Shown piece by piece: positions 45,610 to 51,960 of a stretch of 64,000 nucleotides of DNA (position 1 is its first letter; each line of letters begins with the position of its first letter). The translations under genes were made by a program, and so were the position numbers. The notes beneath the pieces were generated by a model that worked only from the letters and a program-made list of their open reading frames with translations, was not told where the DNA came from and did not search any database. This DNA comes from CAYMTR01 sp964393405 (lineage in GTDB: Bacteria; Bacteroidota; Bacteroidia; Bacteroidales; Prolixibacteraceae), in contig CAYMTR010000007.1 in assembly GCA_964393405.1 (NCBI GenBank), positions 38,205 to 102,204 on the forward strand, in the 5' to 3' direction.

Positions 45610-46548
45610 ATGCCACGTAAAGCCCCGCTTAAAGTTTTTACAGGAACAGCTACTTCCTATTTAACAGAACAAATTTGTTCATACCTTGGCGTGGAATTGG
45701 GTAAATCGTCCTGTCCACGTTTTAGTGATGGTGAATTTGAACCTTGTTTTGAGGAAACAATTAGAGGTTCCTATGTTTTTATTGTTCAGTCTACTTTTCC
45801 ACCTGCTGATAATTTATGGGAATTACTTCTGATGATTGATGCCGCAAAACGTGCATCGGCATACAAAGTAATAGCTTTGATTCCATACTTTGGTTATGCT
45901 CGTCAGGACAGAAAAGATAAACCAAGAGTATCAATTGGTGCAAAACTGGTTGCTGACGTCTTATCCAAAGCAGGAATTGACCGGATAATTACGGTTGATT
46001 TGCATGCTGATCAAATACAAGGTTTCTTTGACGTTCCTGTTGATCATTTATACGCATCATCTTTATTTATACCATATATTAAGCAAATGGATTTACCTAA
46101 CCCTGTAATTGCTTCTCCTGATGTGGGAGGAACTAAAAGGGCGAATGCTTATGCTAAACTTCTTCAAACAGAAATGGTTATTTGCCATAAAACCAGAAGT
46201 AAAGCTAATATTGTTAATAACATGACTGTTATTGGTGATGTCGCTGGTAAAGATGTAATAATCATTGATGATATTATTGATACAGCCGGTACAATTACAA
46301 AAGCTTCTGATCTTTTTATGGAAAAAGGTGCCACAAGTGTGAGAGCTTTTGCTACTCATCCTATTCTTTCCGGACCCGCATATGAAAGGATAGAAAATTC
46401 ATCTTTAAAAGAAGTTTATTTTACTAATACTATACCAGTTAAAAAGGAGACAGATAAAATCAAAATTATTTCAATAGCTCCTTTGATCGCTGATGTAATT
46501 GATAAAATATATCATTATAAATCAATTAGTTCATTCTATATTCAATAA
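45610..46548 (+). CDS. prs: Ribose-phosphate pyrophosphokinase (PRPP synthetase)
   Basis: A 312-residue enzyme that makes PRPP from ribose-5-phosphate and ATP for nucleotide, histidine and tryptophan synthesis. Start MPRKAPLKVFTGTATSYLTEQI. A TTG-initiated reading frame opens 36 bp earlier, but that TTG lies in a promoter-like element. Motifs: the catalytic flexible loop with ALIPYFGYARQDRKDKPR, HADQIQGFFDVPVDHLYA, and the PRPP-binding loop DVIIIDDIIDTAGT. Followed by a strong terminator. Confidence 0.97.
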   Translation: MPRKAPLKVFTGTATSYLTEQICSYLGVELGKSSCPRFSDGEFEPCFEETIRGSYVFIVQSTFPPADNLWELLLMIDAAKRASAYKVIALIPYFGYARQDRKDKPRVSIGAKLVADVLSKAGIDRIITVDLHADQIQGFFDVPVDHLYASSLFIPYIKQMDLPNPVIASPDVGGTKRANAYAKLLQTEMVICHKTRSKANIVNNMTVIGDVAGKDVIIIDDIIDTAGTITKASDLFMEKGATSVRAFATHPILSGPAYERIENSSLKEVYFTNTIPVKKETDKIKIISIAPLIADVIDKIYHYKSISSFYIQ

Positions 46549-46571
46549 TTTTGAATAAAATTCAATATTTA

Positions 46572-46612
46572 AAAGGGAGTTTGACAATTATTGTTCAAAC
46601 TCCTTTTTTTTT
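46572..46612 (+). terminator. Rho-independent terminator after prs
   Basis: Stem GGAGTTTGA (46576-46584) / TCAAACTCC (46595-46603), extended by A/T pairs and followed by an eight- to nine-base T-run. Confidence 0.9.
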
Positions 46613-46625
46613 AAATTGAATGTTA

Positions 46626-46633
46626 TATATTTG
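46626..46633 (+). promoter_or_regulatory. Candidate -7 element for rplY
   Basis: TATATTTG fits the TAnnTTTG consensus. A start about 6 nt downstream would give a leader of roughly 80 nt containing the structured region at 46671-46708. No good TTG -33 element is seen. Confidence 0.4.
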
Positions 46634-46670
46634 CACCACTTTAAAAATAAGATTGTTATTAATAGTGTAT

Positions 46671-46708
46671 GCGGTTTGCTCTGTTAATTAGAGAGGGCTG
46701 AGTACCAC
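46671..46708 (+). promoter_or_regulatory. Structured, GC-richer leader before rplY (possible autoregulatory RNA)
   Basis: This stretch is markedly richer in G and C than its surroundings. It can fold as an outer helix pairing GCGGT (46671-46675) with ACCAC (46704-46708, one mismatch), and an inner CTCT/AGAG helix (46679-46682 with 46690-46693) closed by a 7-nt loop. Between them is an asymmetric internal loop ending in GAGTA. L25 binds 5S rRNA loop E, which is also a GAGUA-containing internal loop, so mimicry for feedback control is conceivable. The fold is by eye and unproven. Confidence 0.35.
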
Positions 46709-46721
46709 AAAAAATTTAATT

Positions 46722-47294
46722 ATGAAGACATTTAATCTTTCAGGAAAAGCAAGAACAGCAGTTGGTAAAAAAGATTCTAAACAGCTGAGAAAAGAAAACA
46801 AAGTACCATGTGTTTTATATGGTGGTGAAGAAAACATTCATTTTTGCACTGTTAAAAATGATTTGTTGAAATTAATTTATACTCCAAACGTTTATTTAAT
46901 AGATTTGGATATAGATGGCAAAAAGTTTCAGGCTATAATGAAAGACATTCAGTTTGGTCCTGTAACAGATGAAGTTATTCATATCGACTTTCTGATGGTA
47001 TCAGATGATAAGAAGATTATCGTTGAAATTCCTGTTGAAGTTGAAGGCTACGCTCAAGGTCTTCGCAAAGGTGGTAAACTTCAGGTGGAAGTTCGCCGTT
47101 TAAAAGTATTAGCCTTACCTAAGGATTTACCTGATTCAGTTAAGATTGATGTAACTAATTTAGATTTAGGACAAAGTCTTAGGGTTGGTGACATTAAACT
47201 TGAAAACATTTCAATTTTAAATGGGAAATCTGTTCCTGTAGCTCGCGTTATGATTACAAGAGCCGCTCGTGCTGCTTCTCAGAAAGAAGGATAA
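46722..47294 (+). CDS. rplY: Large ribosomal subunit protein bL25 (long, CTC form)
   Basis: A 190-residue protein of the general stress/CTC form: an N-terminal L25 domain (about 1-90; SGKARTAVGKKDSKQLRKENKVPCVLYGG) that binds 5S rRNA, plus a C-terminal TL5-type beta domain (about 95-180; VEIPVEVEGYAQGLRKGGKLQVEVRRLKV and LGQSLRVGDIKL). It sits just upstream of pth, the usual order in many bacteria. A possible structured leader precedes it. Confidence 0.96.
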   Translation: MKTFNLSGKARTAVGKKDSKQLRKENKVPCVLYGGEENIHFCTVKNDLLKLIYTPNVYLIDLDIDGKKFQAIMKDIQFGPVTDEVIHIDFLMVSDDKKIIVEIPVEVEGYAQGLRKGGKLQVEVRRLKVLALPKDLPDSVKIDVTNLDLGQSLRVGDIKLENISILNGKSVPVARVMITRAARAASQKEG

Positions 47295-47348
47295 CCAAGA
47301 ATTTTAATTAAATTTGTTCTTCATTTACTTAAAATCGCTAATCCGTTA

Positions 47349-47915
47349 ATGAAATTTCTGATTGTTGGTTTAGGGAATATTGGAGACGAATATAAAAATA
47401 CTCGCCACAATGTTGGCTTTCAAATATTGGACGCTCTTGCCGGGGTGTCCAATATTGTTTTTGATGCCAATAGACGTTATGGATCAATTGCTGAATACCG
47501 ATTCAAAGGGAGGACTTTTATCCTTCTGAAACCATCAACTTATATGAATTTGAGCGGAAATGCTGTTAGATATTGGATGGTTAAGGAAAAAATTGATATC
47601 GAAAATTTATTAATAATAGTTGATGATATAGCCCTGCCACTCGGTGTTATCAGGGTTAGGGGTAAAGGAGGAGATGCTGGCCATAACGGGTTGAAACATA
47701 TAAGCGATATTCTTGAAACTACAGATTACACCAGAGTTCGATTTGGTATTGGTAATGAGTTTAATAAAGGTCAACAAGTTGATTATGTTTTAGGTGAATG
47801 GAGTGAAGATGAAGCTAAAATTATTCCGGAAAGAATTGAAAAGGTTATTCAGATAATTAAATCATTTGGAACAGTTGGACTTGAGAAAACTATGAATTTA
47901 TTCAATAACAAGTAA
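47349..47915 (+). CDS. pth: Peptidyl-tRNA hydrolase
   Basis: A 188-residue enzyme that releases peptides from peptidyl-tRNA dropped by ribosomes. Catalytic His is in NTRHNVGF (residue about 20) with substrate-contact Asn residues NTRHN, YMNLSG and GHNGLKH; Asp is in IVDDIALPLG. The start MKFLIVGLGNIGDEYKNT is typical. Located 54 bp after rplY and 5 bp before the S4 protein gene, giving a small translation-quality operon. Confidence 0.97.
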   Translation: MKFLIVGLGNIGDEYKNTRHNVGFQILDALAGVSNIVFDANRRYGSIAEYRFKGRTFILLKPSTYMNLSGNAVRYWMVKEKIDIENLLIIVDDIALPLGVIRVRGKGGDAGHNGLKHISDILETTDYTRVRFGIGNEFNKGQQVDYVLGEWSEDEAKIIPERIEKVIQIIKSFGTVGLEKTMNLFNNK

Positions 47916-47920
47916 TTATA

Positions 47921-48298
47921 ATGTCCCCGACGGTTAGAATAGATAAGTGGTTATGTGCTGTAAGGATATATAAAACCCGGACAATTGCTACTGAAGAATG
48001 TAAGAAAGGGAGAATCTCAATTGGTGGGATAGAAGTAAAACCTTCACGGGAGTTAAGGGTTGGAGATATTCTTGAAATAAAAAAACCGCCTATAACTTAC
48101 ACTTTAAAAGTTTTACAACTATCCGATAAGAGAATGTCTGCTAAATTGGTGCCTGAATTTGTTGAAGACCTTACTTCTAAAGAGCAATTTAAGATTCTCG
48201 AAATGCAAAAACTGACTCAGTGGAATGGTAGAGAAAAAGGAGCAGGGAGACCTACTAAAAAGGAGAGAAGGGACCTCGATGATTTTATGGATTTATAA
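47921..48298 (+). CDS. S4-domain RNA-binding protein (Hsp15/HslR-like)
   Basis: A 125-residue protein with an S4 RNA-binding domain at the N-terminus (RIDKWLCAVRIYKTRTIATEECKKGRISIGG, about 6-36), a basic middle and a charged tail ending in GREKGAGRPTKKERRDLDDF. Hsp15-type proteins bind stalled 50S subunits carrying nascent chains, which fits its position 5 bp after pth. E. coli HslR is similar in length (133). Confidence 0.9.
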   Translation: MSPTVRIDKWLCAVRIYKTRTIATEECKKGRISIGGIEVKPSRELRVGDILEIKKPPITYTLKVLQLSDKRMSAKLVPEFVEDLTSKEQFKILEMQKLTQWNGREKGAGRPTKKERRDLDDFMDL

Positions 48299-48344
48299 AA
48301 TTGCTGTTTTATATTAAAGTCTTTTATGAAAACACTATGACATC

Positions 48345-48884
48345 ATGATAGTCGCTCAAGAAAAAAGAAAAACAAATATTGTTGAATATATCCTTTATAT
48401 GTGGCAGATTGAAGACTCTATTCGTGCTTTATCTGCTGACATGACCAAAATTGAATCAGTATTGGTGAACAATTATAAGGTTGATACTGAGAAAAGCGTT
48501 GAAATCAAACATTGGTATGAGAATCTGGTTCTGATGATGCAGAAAGAAAACAAAATGAGAGATGGTCATCTTCAGTTTCTTGTAAATATTGTTAATGAAT
48601 TGAATAATTTTCATTCTAAATTAATTTCTGAAAACCTTGATAATGAATACTCTCAGCTGTTTGAAGATATTCGTTCCGATATTATTTTAATTAGGGAGAA
48701 GTCTGGTACAGATCATAATGATATCGAGATTTCCTTAAATACTACTTATCTTATTTTAATGTTGAAAATGAAGAATCAGGAAATTACTGATGGCACCCAA
48801 AAGGCCATATGGAAGTTTGGTAATTTCCTCGGACATCTCTCAAAACTTTACAGATTGTTTGAAGCCGGAGATATTGAAATTTAA
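48345..48884 (+). CDS. DUF4924 family protein, function unknown
   Basis: A 179-residue, all-helical cytoplasmic protein of a family largely restricted to Bacteroidota. Recognisable segments are VEYILYMWQIEDSIRA near the N-terminus, IKHWYENLVLMMQKENKMRDGHLQFLVNIV in the middle, and WKFGNFLGHLSKLY near the end. No signal peptide, membrane segment or catalytic motif is seen. It follows the pth/S4 genes by 46 bp and could belong to the same transcript. Function is not known. Confidence 0.8.
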   Translation: MIVAQEKRKTNIVEYILYMWQIEDSIRALSADMTKIESVLVNNYKVDTEKSVEIKHWYENLVLMMQKENKMRDGHLQFLVNIVNELNNFHSKLISENLDNEYSQLFEDIRSDIILIREKSGTDHNDIEISLNTTYLILMLKMKNQEITDGTQKAIWKFGNFLGHLSKLYRLFEAGDIEI

Positions 48885-48955
48885 AAATTTGTCATAATAT
48901 CTTCATTATAATTACATTTTTTCTTATTTTAAGACTTTCAAAAAAAGGGGAATCG

Positions 48956-50164
48956 ATGAGATTAATTGGTGCGTTCAGTATTATCATACTGATTTTTTTA
49001 AGAAATGTAACATTCGCTCAAACTGAAAGCGAAAATCTTTATAAGTCAGGATTTGTCTTTTCAGAAATCACTGAAAATCCTGTGACTTCTGTCAAGAATC
49101 AAAATAAATCAAGCACTTGCTGGGCATTTTCTTCTCTTTCTTTTCTTGAATCCGAAATATTAAGAAAGGGAGGGCCGGAGGTTGATTTATCAGAAATGTA
49201 TTTAGTCTGGCATTGTTATTCTGAAAAAGCTCAAAAATATGTGAGAATGCATGGTAATTTGAATTTTGGACCTGGAGGGGCTTTCCATGATGTTATGTGG
49301 GTGATTAAGAACTTTGGTATAGTTCCTGAAGAAGTTTATTCCGGATTAAATATTGGAGAAGATTTGCCTATTCACGGAGAAATGGACGAAGTTTTAAAAT
49401 CTTATGTCAATGGAATTATTAAAAATCCTAATAAAAAATTAAGCCCTGTATGGTACGATACATTTAAAGATATGTTGAGCAATTATCTCGGACCAATGCC
49501 TGAGAAATTCGCCTACAACGGGGTCGCTTATACACCTAAATCATTTGTTAAGGAATATTTAAAAATTAATCCTGATGACTATGTTGAAATAGGCTCATAT
49601 TCTCATCACCCATTTTATGAAAAATTCATTTTAGAAGTTCCTGATAATTGGCTTTGGGATGAGATTTATAATGTTCCTATCAATGAAATGTTGGAAATTA
49701 TGGAATATGCTGTTACAAATGGATATACTATTGCTTGGGGAGCAGATGTTTCTGATAAAGGATTTGCTACTAAAACTAAAGGTGTCGCTGTTGTTCCTGA
49801 TGAAGGCATTAATGATATGACAGAGACAGACTTGATGAAATGGCAGGGTATGAGTAAAGAAGAAAAGGAAGGTGAATTATTTAAGCTTGATAATCCGGGC
49901 AAGGAAAAGATTATAACTCAAGAAATCAGGCAAATTGATTTTGATAATTATTCTTCGACAGATGACCATGGAATGCATATTATTGGAATTGTTAAAGATC
50001 AAAATGGAACTAAATATTTCAAGGTAAAAAATTCTTGGGGTGAGTACAATAGTTTTGATGGGTACTTTTACGCTTCTATGCCTTACGTCGCTTTGCGAAC
50101 TATCGACTTTTTAGTGCATAAGGAAGCTATACCCCAAAAAATAAGATTAAAACTTGGTTTGTAA
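48956..50164 (+). CDS. Exported C1B-type cysteine peptidase (aminopeptidase C/bleomycin hydrolase-like)
   Basis: A 402-residue papain-fold peptidase with a signal peptide (about 1-21, ending FAQ). The catalytic Cys55 is in NQNKSSTCWAFSSLSFLE, the catalytic His338 in DDHGMHII, and the Asn359 in KVKNSWGEYN, with the spacing of bleomycin hydrolase/PepC. Most aminopeptidase C enzymes are cytoplasmic; export here and in some other Bacteroidota points to peptide breakdown in the periplasm or outside. A terminator follows at 50173-50198. Confidence 0.9.
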   Translation: MRLIGAFSIIILIFLRNVTFAQTESENLYKSGFVFSEITENPVTSVKNQNKSSTCWAFSSLSFLESEILRKGGPEVDLSEMYLVWHCYSEKAQKYVRMHGNLNFGPGGAFHDVMWVIKNFGIVPEEVYSGLNIGEDLPIHGEMDEVLKSYVNGIIKNPNKKLSPVWYDTFKDMLSNYLGPMPEKFAYNGVAYTPKSFVKEYLKINPDDYVEIGSYSHHPFYEKFILEVPDNWLWDEIYNVPINEMLEIMEYAVTNGYTIAWGADVSDKGFATKTKGVAVVPDEGINDMTETDLMKWQGMSKEEKEGELFKLDNPGKEKIITQEIRQIDFDNYSSTDDHGMHIIGIVKDQNGTKYFKVKNSWGEYNSFDGYFYASMPYVALRTIDFLVHKEAIPQKIRLKLGL

Positions 50165-50172
50165 TTGTCATT

Positions 50173-50198
50173 TGCCGGATTATTGGTCCGGCATTTTT
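50173..50198 (+). terminator. Terminator after the C1B peptidase gene
   Basis: Stem TGCCGGA (50173-50179) / TCCGGCA (50187-50193) with a 7-nt loop and a five-base T-run. Confidence 0.85.
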
Positions 50199-50236
50199 AT
50201 TTATATAACTATTTCAAAATTTTAAACGTAAACACA

Positions 50237-50893
50237 ATGGAAATTCACGACATTCCTATAGCACCAGATATTCTAAAAAAGAGATTTCCATTCTTTGAAA
50301 TTGGATTAATTGAAGAAATATCTCAATCTGGTGAATGGATTACAATTGATGAAGGCGAAGAGCTTATGAAGGAAGGGAAATATATTAGAAGTTTTCCAAT
50401 AATTTTAGAAGGTTCAGTGAAGGTTTGCAGGAATGATAACGATGGTCACGAAGCTTTACTTTATTATTTAAATCCAGGACAAGTTTGTGCTATGGCATTA
50501 ACTTGTTGTATGGGCCGTTTACAGAGCAATATAAGTGCTTATGCCGAAGAGGACACTGAAGTATTGCGAATTTCTGTTGAATTCCTTGAAAAGTGGATGA
50601 ATCAGTATGTAACATGGAAAGAATTTGTTATGTATTCTTATAGAAGCAGGTTTGATGAGTTGTTAACGACCATTGACAATATTGCTTTTAAAAGGATGGA
50701 TGAAAGGTTAATTAGCTTTTTTAAAGAAAGAAACAGGACTAAAGGTGAAACAATCTTTTTAGGTACTCATCAGGATATCGCTAATAGTCTAACTACTTCA
50801 AGGGAAGTTATCTCCAGATTGCTGAAACAGCTTGAGAAAAGCGGTCAAATAGTAATATCAAGGAATAAGATTGATTTCTCGGTCCTTTTGTGA
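50237..50893 (+). CDS. Crp/Fnr-family transcriptional regulator
   Basis: A 218-residue regulator starting at MEIHDIPIAPDILKKRF; a 24-codon longer frame exists but overlaps the terminator of the upstream gene. The N-terminal cyclic-nucleotide-type beta-roll (about 30-125; ILEGSVKVCRNDNDGHEALLYYLNPGQVCAMALTCC) carries a CC pair plus other cysteines (VCAMALTCCMG) where ligand-binding residues usually are. This suggests redox or metal sensing rather than cAMP binding. The C-terminal winged helix-turn-helix has THQDIANSLTTSREVISRLL. It leads a run of redox-related genes (DUF6132, thioredoxin, ferredoxin) that it probably controls. Confidence 0.9.
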   Translation: MEIHDIPIAPDILKKRFPFFEIGLIEEISQSGEWITIDEGEELMKEGKYIRSFPIILEGSVKVCRNDNDGHEALLYYLNPGQVCAMALTCCMGRLQSNISAYAEEDTEVLRISVEFLEKWMNQYVTWKEFVMYSYRSRFDELLTTIDNIAFKRMDERLISFFKERNRTKGETIFLGTHQDIANSLTTSREVISRLLKQLEKSGQIVISRNKIDFSVLL

Positions 50894-50955
50894 CTTTAGT
50901 TACCGAATAAGACTTCATCTTAAATTTTCTTTGCATTATAAATATATATGGTGCA

Positions 50956-51171
50956 ATGAAAAATTTCTTAATAAAATACAAGACTTATATAATTGGAATT
51001 ATAATTGGAGCTGTTGCGGGTTTTCTTTATTGGAAATTTGTAGGTTGTTCCACAGGTGGATGTATGATTACTTCTAAGTGGTATAATTCAACTTTATACG
51101 GTATGCTTATGGGGTTCCTTATCGGGAGCTCTTTTACAAAAGGAATTAAAAATGAATCTAAAAAATTATAA
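50956..51171 (+). CDS. DUF6132-type small membrane protein with GC-x4-C loop
   Basis: A 71-residue protein with two transmembrane segments (about 10-28 and 43-60) and a short loop GCSTGGCMI with two cysteines (C31, C36). It resembles the DUF6132 family, found beside redox genes in Bacteroidota. The two cysteines could bind a metal or form a disulfide. Located 62 bp after the Crp gene and 4 bp before the thioredoxin lipoprotein gene. Function unknown. Confidence 0.75.
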   Translation: MKNFLIKYKTYIIGIIIGAVAGFLYWKFVGCSTGGCMITSKWYNSTLYGMLMGFLIGSSFTKGIKNESKKL

Positions 51172-51175
51172 ATAT

Positions 51176-51610
51176 ATGAAAAATAAAATTTTATTTTTTT
51201 TATTGCTTAGCGCACTAACTGTAAATTATGGCTGTCACGCAGCTAGTAATGATAAGAGTTCAAGTAAATCTGAAACAAATAAAATAGATAATATATTATA
51301 CGCTGAAACTATGAGTAAATTTGAAGAATTAATAAATAGCAGTACACCCGTGCTTGTTGACTTTTATGCCGACTGGTGTGCTCCTTGCAGAATGATGACT
51401 CCAATACTTGAAAAAGTAGCTACTAATCTTCAAGACAACGTGAAAATTGTTAAAGTTAATGTCGACAACAATCGTGAAGCTGCAGCAAAATATGGGATAA
51501 GAAGTATTCCTACACTTATTTTGTTTAAAAATGGTCAGGTAAAATGGCAGGGAGTCGGCGTTATACAAGCAGATCAAATAGAAAGTATTGTTAAAACAAA
51601 AGGGAATTAG
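51176..51610 (+). CDS. Thioredoxin lipoprotein
   Basis: A 144-residue protein starting at MKNKILFFLLLSALTVNYGC; lipobox VNYGC gives Cys20. An upstream in-frame ATG overlaps the DUF6132 gene. The thioredoxin domain (about 40-144) is complete: DFYADWCAPCRMMTPIL with the CxxC active site, and the cis-proline SIPTLILFK. Unlike cytoplasmic TrxA it is exported, so it should act on periplasmic or membrane disulfides. It lies between DUF6132 and the ferredoxin gene. Confidence 0.92.
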   Translation: MKNKILFFLLLSALTVNYGCHAASNDKSSSKSETNKIDNILYAETMSKFEELINSSTPVLVDFYADWCAPCRMMTPILEKVATNLQDNVKIVKVNVDNNREAAAKYGIRSIPTLILFKNGQVKWQGVGVIQADQIESIVKTKGN

Positions 51611-51614
51611 ATAA

Positions 51615-51803
51615 ATGAAAAATATTGTTGTTTACGAAGACAGGTGTCCTAAAAATCATCCTTGTCCAATTATTAGAATTTGCCCTATTGGAGCCGTTTC
51701 ACAAAAATCATTTTTTTCTGCTCCCGAAATAGATATGGAAAAATGTACTAAATGTGGTAAATGCACCAAATACTGTGGATATGGTGCATTTCAAATGGGT
51801 TAA
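51615..51803 (+). CDS. Small [4Fe-4S] ferredoxin-like protein
   Basis: A 62-residue protein with seven cysteines. The C-terminal motif C44-x2-C47-x2-C50-x3-C54 is complete but ends in CG rather than the usual CP. The N-terminal side has C11, C17 and C23P instead of a standard CxxCxxC, so one cluster is certain and a second would need unusual ligands. It ends the Crp-DUF6132-thioredoxin run (4 bp gap) and is followed by a strong terminator. A role as electron carrier for the membrane protein is plausible but unproven. Confidence 0.85.
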   Translation: MKNIVVYEDRCPKNHPCPIIRICPIGAVSQKSFFSAPEIDMEKCTKCGKCTKYCGYGAFQMG

Positions 51804-51826
51804 AATATTTTTTTACTATTTTTTAT

Positions 51827-51858
51827 AAAGAGGCAGATAAAAATCTGCCTCTTTGTTT
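51827..51858 (+). terminator. Terminator after the ferredoxin gene
   Basis: A 12-bp perfect stem AAAGAGGCAGAT (51827-51838) / ATCTGCCTCTTT (51843-51854) with an AAAA loop, ending in a T-rich tail. Confidence 0.9.
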
Positions 51859-51913
51859 TATTATGATTTTTCAAAATTTTTAATCCTATATCATTAAAAC
51901 AACTTTAAATATT

Positions 51914-51921
51914 TATTTTTG
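51914..51921 (+). promoter_or_regulatory. Candidate -7 promoter element for carB
   Basis: TATTTTTG fits TAnnTTTG 39 bp before the ATG. The octamer ACTTCGAT occurs twice just downstream (51922-51929 and 51938-51945), 16 bp apart. Confidence 0.45.
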
Positions 51922-51960
51922 ACTTCGATTTTTAAAAACTTCGATCATATAAATTTCATT

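Noticed and set aside
50871..51077. 68-residue plus-strand frame between the Crp and DUF6132 genes
   Set aside because: Overlaps the well-supported DUF6132 gene in another frame and has no recognisable features.
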